Source: an uncultured Muribaculaceae bacterium
GTDB lineage: Bacteria > Bacteroidota > Bacteroidia > Bacteroidales > Muribaculaceae
DNA: 62,968 nt
NCBI GenBank assembly: GCA_910587915.1
Contig: CAJUOB010000013.1
Span: forward strand, 1 to 62,968
Direction: 5' to 3'
The first letter of the stretch is position 1, and every line of letters starts with the position of its first letter. Of this stretch, positions 36,629 through 44,790 are shown one piece after another. Position numbers and translations under genes: made by a program. The notes below the pieces were generated by a model. It saw only the letters and a program-made list of their open reading frames with translations. It was not told the DNA's origin and did no database searches.

Positions 36629-36654
36629 TGCTACTAAACCCATATCAAATTTTT

Positions 36655-39600
36655 ATGAATTACATAATTGACCAAAGCTATGATTTCAGGGTATGCCCGC
36701 CCGACACCCCCCAAGACGATTATTTCAATCTTGAAGTTTCATTCCATGGCGGCAGCTCCATATATCAACTTCCAAAATTATCATTTCAAAAACGAGAGAA
36801 TTATAAGACCCCTGCGTTCATCTCATGTAGAGTGAAAGGTTTTTCCGAAGACGGGTCCCCGATACTAACGCCGCTCATAGCGCCATATGTCTATGAGTTA
36901 TATTACAATAATTTTTTAAACAACGGTACATTTGAATGCGAGGTAACTTCAGTACCGGCAAAGCCGGCGGAAGAGCCATTTATGATACGCGATAGAAATG
37001 GCATATTCTTTCGACTGAACGAACCGGAAGGCCTGCTTGTAAAAGGACAGATTGTCCGGTGCAAGTTTTTGAAACTCACACCTCGATATTTCATGATGAT
37101 GCGCGTGGACGAAGGCGCCAAAATGCCTTTCTATACTCCGGATGAGCTTTTTTCTGCCGTTGCCATGCCTCCCGTGCTCCGTCAATTCGTACATCGGCAC
37201 ATCCTCTCCTTGCCAGAAATGCAACCATGTGCCACAGAAATTAAGTCAGGGCAGCCCCGATGGGTGCTATCGGCAGCGAATGCGGTACTATCGCATCTGT
37301 CGGAGTGGTTCCGCTCTACGAGTTTACACAAACATGGCAATCTCTACCGCAGCCTCATCAACTACATGCGCGAGATCACTCTCTATCTCCTCGAAGGCTC
37401 TGCATTCCTCAACGCAGTGTCGCCGGAGGAACGCCGAGCGCTGCAGGACCGTCTTACAAAAATTGTGGAAGCGCTCCAACCATTCGATCGCATGGTCGAA
37501 CTGGTACTGGGCAATAATCAGGATGATTTCGTTGAGAAACTATTCGACAAACTTAGCAAATCCGGATATCTATATCACCCGGCCAAACAATTCGCTATAC
37601 TGATGCTGATATTCAGGCTTCAGCCCGACAAGGTGGGATACTATCTGAGCCGGATTTTCGAAAGCATATTTGGCCGAGATCTCGAAAACTGGAAGCGCGA
37701 ACCATTCCGCAGCGCATTTGTCGAACAATTCAAAATCTATGTAGCTCAGGCACGTCACGAAATCGACATGTATCCTCAGGCCGATAGCCGTGAGCAGAAA
37801 AAAAATGTCGAGACCATAATAATAGCTATGGCGCTCGAACTGCTGCTGTCGGAAAACGGGGTTGATCTGACCAAAACTTATTCGCTGTTTTTCCGCTATA
37901 TATCTCTGCTCAGGCCGTTGAATACCGAGGCGTTGCTGTCAAAATCATTCCTTTCTCTCATGGGTGGCGATTCTTATATGAGGCTCGACTACGCTCAACT
38001 GAAAGAGCCCATGATGATGATGACCAATGCAACAGTACTCCCCTCGCCCAATATCCTGCCAATGATAAAAGGCACACACCGCTATTCAAATGGATCGGTG
38101 GAAATAGCCATATCATCGGATGGCATAGAAATCACGCCGGCAAACACACAAAAGTATCACGACAATGTAATCCCCGACGGATTAATGCCATGGCTATCTC
38201 CCAAGGTTTCAATCAACGGCGTACCCGGCATCGCAGGATCCCGCATGAGAAAACTGTCCGAGCACCAGAACTGGTGGCAAGCAATCGAGACAGCCTTGTT
38301 CGACACCCCTACCCTCGTTCCTAAATCCGAAGACACGGAAGAACGTCCCAAACGGAGAGCCGACATAGGAGATGAAGTATATATTGCGATTGATTCAATT
38401 GATGATTTTTACACATCTAACCCGACCTTCAACTGCCATATAGAAGACACTGAATATCTCGACGGAACCGGAATTCTAAAAAGAGATATGATTGTAGGCT
38501 ATAACCTGAAACAACCATCGGAAAGCGCCTTCAAAGACAACGATGGCAATAAGTACGGATTTCTTGCAAAGATAATGGGAATTCGACCCGACGGTTCATA
38601 CATTTTCTCATTGCGCGATGAAGTCGATAGAATTTTGGAAGAGAACATAGACTTCGACACAGAATATCTGGCAGTGATAACAGGTATAAATGAACGTGAC
38701 TACAGTGCAATCGCACGCAAAGGATTCGGCCTCTTTATAGAGAAGAGCTCGGAGGCAGAATACATTGTAGGCGACATAGTGCGATGCCGCATAAATCAAA
38801 AAGGAAAGCAAGGCGCAGTGCGTGCATATATAACGGAGCACACCTTTGATCCTGAAGATAAATTCGACAAATCGATTGCTTTCGCCAATATAATGATGGA
38901 GCTGAGCGTGGGCATTTGCGACAATACCCACGACAAGGCCCAGGAGGACCTTATGCGAGACATCGACGAGATACTACTGCCCGATGACATACGTGAGATC
39001 GTCGAAATCATGCGATTCAAGGCCATAGCAGAGTCCGACCTCATAAAGGCCTATGACTATCTACGCTTCAGCCGACTTCTTGCCATGGCAATCGCCGACA
39101 CCAATCTTGCCGACGGTCTGGGTACACATGCGGCGCTGTTGACTCTGCACCAATATTTTGCCACCAATAACCGCATTGACTCCGAAAAGCTTGAAAGTCT
39201 TAGAGGCCAGGCCTCGGGCAACCCTTTGCTATCCATGATTTTCCGGCGTCTTGAACTCGTATCTTGGCTTGGGCGGCAAGAATGCAATGCCCTACTCTAC
39301 GAAAATATTGCTGCGCCAGCCAATGAGCTCGAAGGCAATATCGCGGCCATGGTATTATCGTATAATCTTGTCCAGACATCCGATACCGGAGACAGCGCTA
39401 TAGCTGCAAGCATACGGAGCAAGATTATGGAAAAACTGAATGTCAACTATGAGACAAGACGTGGTAAATACTACGGTTCTGAATCCAAATATCTTGAATT
39501 CAAAACATCTCTGGTATATCCGGCTGTGGCACCCGGCATGGAAATGCGCGAAAATCCGACCGAACAGCAGTTCCATATTCTCAGCCGCATAGCCGGCATG

Positions 39601-40749
39601 CTCAACGCCACAGGAGGTCGCCTATATCTTGGAGTGAACAACGACGGATATGAGGTGGGGCTGCACGATGATTTTAAATACTACGAACGACATCGTGCTG
39701 TAGCGGGCACCTATCAGTTCAAAATTTCAACCGTCGACAATCTTTGTGTTTTCCTCGAGAATCTCATAGACATTGCTTTCGGCTCAACCATAGCACGTAA
39801 AATAACCATAGCCGCCGACGACGAAGCCGAGAAGGAAGTTGTGCTTATAAGCATCGAAGAATCTCTCGATCCAGTATTCCTTGACAATCGGCTTTTCGTG
39901 CGGCAAAGCGGCCAGTCGACACGGGAGTACCACGGAAAAGACATCGATGATTTCGTAAAAGAAAGAGCGGGACTACAGGCCGAACGCATGCATCTGCTAT
40001 CATTGGAGCATACGGTCTCGCCCATACCCGATAACAATACTCTGCAACAGCCCAAAACTCAGGAAAAGGCAAAGGCGCAGGCGACAGACGATTCACGGAT
40101 AGAAGTTTCACACACTACACCCATAATCGCCACCTCGCAATGGCGTCCGAACATCCTTCATAGCTGGGAAAGCGGATATGCAGAACCTGCCGGATATCTA
40201 TATTTCACAGATGAAAACAAAATCGAGTTTTCTCAGAACGACTTATATAAAGAAACCGGCGAAGACAACTGCAATCTTGCTTTGGCAATTCCACACGAAC
40301 TTGCCGATGCTTACCTGGTGCTCGGTTTCGCAGGCGACAGAGCCATGAAAGTTCCATTGTCTGAAATTTACGACAAATGCTCCAACAGTCCGACCAGATA
40401 TCACACCGATGACAAGCTGATGTTCGCTGCATTGGCCTCCAAAGATGATGCTCTGATATGCATAGTGGCAGACAGCGGCAACTCGCTATGGCGCCGCGGA
40501 GTGATGGTGGCACAGATAGAAACCGCCCATCTCAATGGCTCCCCACGGCGTATTCACGATGCCGTGACCGACCATACCGTGCTATGGGAAATCGCCGATT
40601 CGTCTGCTATTCCGGCTATTAGCGACTGCTTGCACGAAAATCTCGCGGCAAGACGCATTGGAGTTACTCTAAGAGTCAAGGAAAACACGCCCGCAACGGC
40701 CGATAAACTATCTGAAACGGTAAATAAATGCAAACCGGCAACCATATGA
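36655..40749 (+). CDS. Large protein of unknown function with AlbA_2 (Schlafen-type) domain
   Basis: A 1,364-residue soluble protein, by far the largest here. The only domain I can name is AlbA_2, at about 940-1080: SKYLEFKTSL, then FHILSRIAGMLNATGGRLYLGVNNDGYEVGL, and later RLFVRQSGQSTREY. Residues about 90-170, 570-620 and 635-735 look like beta-barrel OB or S1-type segments (for example GLLVKGQIVRCKFLKL and YIVGDIVRCRINQKG), suggesting nucleic-acid contact. Residues 200-450 are helical. The C-terminal 160 residues (AYLVLGFAGDRAMKVPLSEI) faintly recall a gyrase-type propeller blade. No membrane segment or signal is present. It overlaps the next glycosyltransferase gene. Function not known. 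Confidence 0.8.
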   Translation: MNYIIDQSYDFRVCPPDTPQDDYFNLEVSFHGGSSIYQLPKLSFQKRENYKTPAFISCRVKGFSEDGSPILTPLIAPYVYELYYNNFLNNGTFECEVTSVPAKPAEEPFMIRDRNGIFFRLNEPEGLLVKGQIVRCKFLKLTPRYFMMMRVDEGAKMPFYTPDELFSAVAMPPVLRQFVHRHILSLPEMQPCATEIKSGQPRWVLSAANAVLSHLSEWFRSTSLHKHGNLYRSLINYMREITLYLLEGSAFLNAVSPEERRALQDRLTKIVEALQPFDRMVELVLGNNQDDFVEKLFDKLSKSGYLYHPAKQFAILMLIFRLQPDKVGYYLSRIFESIFGRDLENWKREPFRSAFVEQFKIYVAQARHEIDMYPQADSREQKKNVETIIIAMALELLLSENGVDLTKTYSLFFRYISLLRPLNTEALLSKSFLSLMGGDSYMRLDYAQLKEPMMMMTNATVLPSPNILPMIKGTHRYSNGSVEIAISSDGIEITPANTQKYHDNVIPDGLMPWLSPKVSINGVPGIAGSRMRKLSEHQNWWQAIETALFDTPTLVPKSEDTEERPKRRADIGDEVYIAIDSIDDFYTSNPTFNCHIEDTEYLDGTGILKRDMIVGYNLKQPSESAFKDNDGNKYGFLAKIMGIRPDGSYIFSLRDEVDRILEENIDFDTEYLAVITGINERDYSAIARKGFGLFIEKSSEAEYIVGDIVRCRINQKGKQGAVRAYITEHTFDPEDKFDKSIAFANIMMELSVGICDNTHDKAQEDLMRDIDEILLPDDIREIVEIMRFKAIAESDLIKAYDYLRFSRLLAMAIADTNLADGLGTHAALLTLHQYFATNNRIDSEKLESLRGQASGNPLLSMIFRRLELVSWLGRQECNALLYENIAAPANELEGNIAAMVLSYNLVQTSDTGDSAIAASIRSKIMEKLNVNYETRRGKYYGSESKYLEFKTSLVYPAVAPGMEMRENPTEQQFHILSRIAGMLNATGGRLYLGVNNDGYEVGLHDDFKYYERHRAVAGTYQFKISTVDNLCVFLENLIDIAFGSTIARKITIAADDEAEKEVVLISIEESLDPVFLDNRLFVRQSGQSTREYHGKDIDDFVKERAGLQAERMHLLSLEHTVSPIPDNNTLQQPKTQEKAKAQATDDSRIEVSHTTPIIATSQWRPNILHSWESGYAEPAGYLYFTDENKIEFSQNDLYKETGEDNCNLALAIPHELADAYLVLGFAGDRAMKVPLSEIYDKCSNSPTRYHTDDKLMFAALASKDDALICIVADSGNSLWRRGVMVAQIETAHLNGSPRRIHDAVTDHTVLWEIADSSAIPAISDCLHENLAARRIGVTLRVKENTPATADKLSETVNKCKPATI

Positions 40750-41495
40750 AGGAACCGCTATTTTCGATAATCACAGTATGTTACAACGCCGAAGCGTGTA
40801 TAGGTTCCACACTTACCAGTATAGACGTGCAGAGCTTCACCGACTACGAGCACCTCATAGTCGACGGTAAGTCGTCCGACGCTACGCTGAACATAGTTGC
40901 AACGCACGATAATCCTCTGCGGAAAGTCATCAGTGAGCCCGACAAAGGCATATACGATGCAATGAACAAAGGTATAGCCCATACTTCGGGAAAATATCTT
41001 ATATTTCTCAACGCCGGCGATTGCTTCCATTCTCCCGGAACACTTGAATCGATAGCAAAGACAATAAACGACAACGACTGTCCAGGCATCGTATATGGCC
41101 AGACCGCAATCGTCGATTCACAAGGACAGTACCTCGGCCCCCGTCATCTCGAGGCTCCTGCCAAGCTAACACTCGACAGCTTTGCCAACGGCATGGTGGT
41201 ATGCCACCAGGCTTTTGTAGCATTACGCCGCATTACAGGTAAATATAATACGGCATATCGTTTTTCGGCCGATTACGATTGGTGCATTCAGTGCCTGATG
41301 CATTCGAGGAAAAACATTGGGATGGCCTCGGAAATCCTTATCGACTATCTCAACGAGGGTGCCACCACACACAATCACATGAGTTCGCTTCGAGAGCGAT
41401 TCCGGATAATGTGCTACTATTACGGCACTCTTCCTACAATATGGCGCCATATACGTTTTCTCGGAAGGGCTCTAAAGCGTAAAATAAAGAAATAA
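40746..41495 (+). CDS. Family 2 glycosyltransferase
   Basis: A 249-residue GT-A enzyme. The start MKEPLFSIITVCYNAE overlaps the previous stop as ATGA. The nucleotide-sugar motif region is HLIVDGKSSDATLNI, GIYDAMNKGIAHTSGKYLIFLNAGDCF carries the acidic metal-binding pair position, and YRFSADYDW is the usual acceptor-site segment. It resembles the WcaA/colanic-acid type that acts on lipid-linked glycans. Coupling to the AlbA_2 gene is unexpected for such an enzyme. Confidence 0.88.
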   Translation: MKEPLFSIITVCYNAEACIGSTLTSIDVQSFTDYEHLIVDGKSSDATLNIVATHDNPLRKVISEPDKGIYDAMNKGIAHTSGKYLIFLNAGDCFHSPGTLESIAKTINDNDCPGIVYGQTAIVDSQGQYLGPRHLEAPAKLTLDSFANGMVVCHQAFVALRRITGKYNTAYRFSADYDWCIQCLMHSRKNIGMASEILIDYLNEGATTHNHMSSLRERFRIMCYYYGTLPTIWRHIRFLGRALKRKIKK

Positions 41496-41538
41496 CATCA
41501 CAGTCAAGTCTAAACGCTTTCTTAAAAAGACCCATCAT

Positions 41539-41886
41539 ATGATACTATATAACACCACTTTCTGTGTCGACGAGCCTTATGCCGCCGAACTCATCGACTT
41601 TCTGAAAACAACATTTATCCCTGCCGCATACGACAGCGGCCTCTACCATGCGCTGCTGACACGCGTAAGGGCACCTCGAGAGCAAAACGGCCTAAATGGC
41701 AATTACACGGTGAGCTATGCGCTCCAACTGCGTGTACCTACCGATGAGATATGCCATAAATTTGTCGACGATGTGCTCCCTCGTATTTTTTCCAATATGG
41801 GACATAACCTGCAGCAGTCATTGCATGTATACTGCACCGAGCTCGATGTAATCCACGACCACGACCGCGATGGAGACAGCCGTTAA
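41539..41886 (+). CDS. DUF4286 family protein
   Basis: A 115-residue protein (MILYNTTFCVDEPYAAELIDFLKTTFIP, then LHVYCTELDVIHDHD). It matches the small DUF4286 family of Bacteroidetes, a ferredoxin-like fold of unknown role. It lies 43 bp after the glycosyltransferase and overlaps ruvC by 17 bp, so it is co-transcribed with ruvC. Confidence 0.8.
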   Translation: MILYNTTFCVDEPYAAELIDFLKTTFIPAAYDSGLYHALLTRVRAPREQNGLNGNYTVSYALQLRVPTDEICHKFVDDVLPRIFSNMGHNLQQSLHVYCTELDVIHDHDRDGDSR

Positions 41887-42445
41887 GGAATCCGACCGCA
41901 TTATAATAGGAATCGACCCGGGTACAAATCTGATGGGTTACGGCATTTTGGGCATTAAAAGTCGAAAACCGTTTCTCATTGCCATGGGTGTTATAGATCT
42001 ACATCGTCTGGGGGACCACTATACACGTCTGGGCCGGATATACGAGCGTGTAAGCATGCTTGTCGAACAATACTGTCCTGACGAGATGGCTATCGAAGCT
42101 CCATTTTTCGGTAAAAATGTACAATCCATGCTAAAGCTTGGGCGAGCTCAAGGAGTGGCAATGGCGGCCGCCCTATCGAAGCAAGTACCTATCACCGAAT
42201 ACGAGCCACGCAAAATCAAACAGGCGATTACCGGAAATGGAGCCGCATCCAAAGAACAAGTTAAAGAGATGTTGCGGCGAATCCTCTCCATATCAGATGC
42301 CGCTCTTCTTCCTCAACTCGACGCAACCGATGCTCTCGGAGCTGCACTTTGTCACTTCTATGAGTCCTCGAAACCCTTGGCGCCTAAAGGAGCTTCATCC
42401 TGGAAAGATTTTATAGCGCGCAATCCCAATCGAGTAAAAACATAA
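41870..42445 (+). CDS. ruvC: Crossover junction endodeoxyribonuclease RuvC
   Basis: A 191-residue Holliday-junction resolvase. The catalytic acids sit in IGIDPGTNLMGYG (first Asp), MAIEAPFFGKN (Glu) and LDATDALGAALCH (last Asp pair). The start ATG at 41870 lies within DUF4286; the MGYG region is typical. The stop codon is inside the arm of a strong terminator. Confidence 0.95.
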   Translation: METAVKESDRIIIGIDPGTNLMGYGILGIKSRKPFLIAMGVIDLHRLGDHYTRLGRIYERVSMLVEQYCPDEMAIEAPFFGKNVQSMLKLGRAQGVAMAAALSKQVPITEYEPRKIKQAITGNGAASKEQVKEMLRRILSISDAALLPQLDATDALGAALCHFYESSKPLAPKGASSWKDFIARNPNRVKT

Positions 42446-42500
42446 AGAAAGGAACACGTTCCCGAGTTGGCAAACCGGAGAACGTGTTCCTTTCTTTATG
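42441..42500. terminator. Bidirectional terminator between ruvC and the sigma factor gene
   Basis: A perfect 21 bp inverted repeat, arms 42441-42461 and 42480-42500, with an 18 nt loop that can form a small inner CCG/CGG stem. The outer ends are A/T-rich. It serves both convergent genes. Confidence 0.85.
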
Positions 42501-42517
42501 TTATTTTGTCAGACAGA

Positions 42518-43108
42518 TTAACGTGTAAGAATGATATCCTTCTCCTTAGCCATACGGCGAAGATTGAGAATAGCATAGCGCATGCGGCCAAGCGAAGTAT
42601 TTATGCTCACGCCTGTCTGTTCTGCGATTTCCTTGAACGACATATCCTTATAGTATCGCATGGTCAGAACCTCCTTTTGTGGATCGGGAAGTTCGCTGAT
42701 GAGAGCACGGACATCGCTCTCTATCTGAAGATCGATCATGGCATCTTCAATGGTATCCTCCGCGAGTTCTCGGCGATTGAGGATGTCATAGTCAGCATTA
42801 TCCGACGAAATGCCGGCTTCCGACTTCTCTGCGCGGAAAGTATCTATGGCAAGGTTGCGGGCGATGCGGGAAATCCACGCGGAAAATTTCCCGAAGTCCT
42901 TATAGCGACCTTGACGGATAGTCATGATAGCCTTAACAAAGGTTTCCTGAAAAATATCGTCGGCGACATCGCGGTCGCGGACAATCTGGAGTATATAATT
43001 AAACAATTTGGTCTTATGCCGCGATAAAAGCACGTCGAATGCCGCATTATCGCCTTGTGCATAAGCTGCCACCAACATTTCATCGGTAAGCTCAGTATAT
43101 TTCTGCAT
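42518..43108 (-). CDS. RNA polymerase ECF-type sigma factor
   Basis: A 196-residue sigma factor. Region 2 is at about 10-95 (FNYILQIVRDRDVADDIFQETFVKAI, FSAWISRIARNLAIDTFR) and region 4 at about 130-190 (PDPQKEVLTMRYYKDMSFKEIAEQTGVSINTSLGRMRYAILNLR, in two halves). No anti-sigma gene lies beside it. The type is common and often constitutive in Bacteroidales. A good promoter lies about 80 bp upstream. Confidence 0.9.
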   Translation of the reverse strand: MQKYTELTDEMLVAAYAQGDNAAFDVLLSRHKTKLFNYILQIVRDRDVADDIFQETFVKAIMTIRQGRYKDFGKFSAWISRIARNLAIDTFRAEKSEAGISSDNADYDILNRRELAEDTIEDAMIDLQIESDVRALISELPDPQKEVLTMRYYKDMSFKEIAEQTGVSINTSLGRMRYAILNLRRMAKEKDIILTR

Positions 43109-43174
43109 TTCTATTCTTGGTTTGATTAGAGTAGAAGTATCCTATAGGCAGACTGGTTTTAATCGGTTTATATT

Positions 43175-43182
43175 AAATTTGG
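43175..43182 (+). promoter_or_regulatory. Possible plus-strand -7 box in the sigma-serC intergenic region
   Basis: TAAATTTG matches TAnnTTTG, but no TTG is seen 19-21 bp upstream. It is the only plus-strand match before the orphan terminator, so it could start a transcript of roughly 450 nt. Confidence 0.3.
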
Positions 43183-43188
43183 AGATAC

Positions 43189-43218
43189 AAAATTACAAAA
43201 CATCTGTCAAATCAGCAA
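43189..43218 (-). promoter_or_regulatory. Promoter of the ECF sigma factor gene
   Basis: -7 TAATTTTG at 43189-43196 and -33 TTG at 43216-43218 with a 19 bp spacer on the minus strand. The leader is about 75 nt. Confidence 0.65.
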
Positions 43219-43593
43219 CATTTTCATTGTGTGATTTGCTTTATTTAACCATTTTGACACAATATTTCGCAATCGACTTTTTTCAGACATGGAATCAAAC
43301 TATTAATAGTCATGCACAATAAAGAATACCGAGAACTCGTTAAGATAAAAGAAAACACAAAATTTTCTCAAAAAACACTCCTTACCCCCCCCCACTGCCT
43401 ATGGAGAAATGTTCTACCCAACATCCATCTTTCGGAGTAGCTTTCCGGCCGTCGCGCCCCCGCACGACATTAAACAGGATAAAGCCAGCAACGGAATCGC
43501 CCAAACCTGAGACCATTGCCTTCCTGCGCCAATTTGCCCGGGCTTTCTACAACACGGGCATCGCACACTCCGGCATCGTGTTAAATTGAAATA

Positions 43594-43643
43594 CAATCGC
43601 GTCCCTCTCAACAATAAAAACGTCGGGACGCGATTGTTTTTTT
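43594..43643 (+). terminator. Orphan rho-independent terminator upstream of serC
   Basis: Arms 43594-43605 and 43625-43636 form a perfect 12 bp G/C-rich stem, followed by seven T. No recognised plus-strand gene precedes it for over 1 kb; the nearest upstream plus-strand gene, ruvC, has its own terminator. The T run is also the -33 element of serC. Confidence 0.85.
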
Positions 43644-43671
43644 GCTATTTCGAAATCATTGATTAAATTTG
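43641..43671 (+). promoter_or_regulatory. Promoter of serC-serA
   Basis: -33 TTTG (43641-43644) and -7 TAAATTTG (43664-43671) separated by 19 bp. The leader is about 28 nt. The -33 overlaps the terminator T run. Confidence 0.75.
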
Positions 43672-43705
43672 CGCTAACAACTCGTCAACATAATTTCTTT
43701 ACGTT

Positions 43706-44776
43706 ATGAAGAAACACAACTTCTATGCAGGACCGTCGATACTGAGCGAATACACCATTCGCAACACGGCCGATGCCATCATCAATTTCGCCGATATGGG
43801 ACTTTCAATTCTTGAGGTCTCCCACCGCAGCAAGCAATTCCAGGCTGTAATCGACGAAGCCTCCGCTCTGGTCAAGGAGCTTCTTGAAGTACCCGAAGGC
43901 TTCCACGTGCTGTGGCTCGGCGGTGGTGCGTCGATGCAATTCTGCATGATACCCTTCAATCTTCTGGCTAAGAAGGCTGCATATATCGATACCGGCACAT
44001 GGGCATCCAATGCCATTAAAGAAGCACGTCTATTCGGTGAAGTCGATGTTGTCGCATCTTCTAAAGAAGCCGGATACACCTTCATACCGAAAGGCTTTGA
44101 AGTACCTGCCGACGCCGACTACTTCCACTACACCTCGAACAACACTATTTATGGCACGGAAATACGCAAGGACCCCACAGTTCCTTGCCGCATGGTAGCC
44201 GACATGAGTTCCGATATTTTCTCCCGTCCTATCGATTTCTCAAATTACGATGCCATCTATGCCGGAGCACAGAAAAACCTCGCACCGGCCGGTGTCACTT
44301 TGGTGATTGTAAGAGAAGACGCTCTTGGCAAAGTAGACCGTCCCATCCCCACCATGCTCGACTATCGCACCCACATCAAGAAGGGTTCGATGTTCAACAC
44401 ACCTCCGGTACTTCCCATATTCTCCGCACTTCAAACCCTGCGTTACTACAAGCAACTCGGTGGCATAACTGAACTTGAACGCCGCGACCTCGAAAAAGCC
44501 GCATATCTCTACGACGCCATCGATTCATCCAAGATGTTCCAGGGCACTGTTACAGATCCAGCCGACCGCTCGATCATGAATGTATGCTTCGTAATGACAG
44601 AAGAATACAAGCCTCTCGAGGCAGACTTCATCGAATTCTGCGCTCAACGCGGTATTGTAGGTATAAAAGGCCACCGTTCTGTAGGCGGTTTCCGTGCATC
44701 TCTCTACAATGCACTTCCCATCGAAAGTGTCAAGGTACTTGTCGATGCCATGCACGATTTCGAAACAACTCACTAA
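43706..44776 (+). CDS. serC: Phosphoserine aminotransferase
   Basis: A 356-residue class V PLP enzyme converting 3-phosphohydroxypyruvate to phosphoserine in serine synthesis (and a step of pyridoxal synthesis in some species). The start is MKKHNFYAGPSILS, HVLWLGGGASMQF is the phosphate-side loop, and AGAQKNLAPAG carries the PLP lysine (near residue 190). GIKGHRSVGGFRASLYNA is the typical C-terminal motif. Directly followed by serA. Confidence 0.96.
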   Translation: MKKHNFYAGPSILSEYTIRNTADAIINFADMGLSILEVSHRSKQFQAVIDEASALVKELLEVPEGFHVLWLGGGASMQFCMIPFNLLAKKAAYIDTGTWASNAIKEARLFGEVDVVASSKEAGYTFIPKGFEVPADADYFHYTSNNTIYGTEIRKDPTVPCRMVADMSSDIFSRPIDFSNYDAIYAGAQKNLAPAGVTLVIVREDALGKVDRPIPTMLDYRTHIKKGSMFNTPPVLPIFSALQTLRYYKQLGGITELERRDLEKAAYLYDAIDSSKMFQGTVTDPADRSIMNVCFVMTEEYKPLEADFIEFCAQRGIVGIKGHRSVGGFRASLYNALPIESVKVLVDAMHDFETTH

Positions 44777-44790
44777 AATCAGCTACGCAT

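Larger units (their letters stand above)
43109..43705. other. 597 bp intergenic region between the sigma factor gene and serC
   Basis: It holds divergent promoter-like boxes at 43175-43218, a C9 run at 43385-43393, and a G/C-richer block at about 43395-43590. A perfect plus-strand terminator (43594-43643) and the serC promoter follow. The one plus-strand frame (43401-43589, 62 codons) is rich in Pro, Arg and Thr and not protein-like to my eye. The terminator with no gene in front of it suggests an RNA gene or tiny ORF. Confidence 0.55.

Noticed and set aside
36628..36654. GTG start nine codons upstream for the AlbA_2 protein
   Set aside because: It overlaps the -7 promoter box, so it would lie at or before the transcription start.
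43401..43589. 62-codon frame ending 4 bp before a terminator
   Set aside because: Not called as a gene because composition is Pro/Arg-rich with no start context or relatives that I recognise; kept as part of the orphan-terminator finding.
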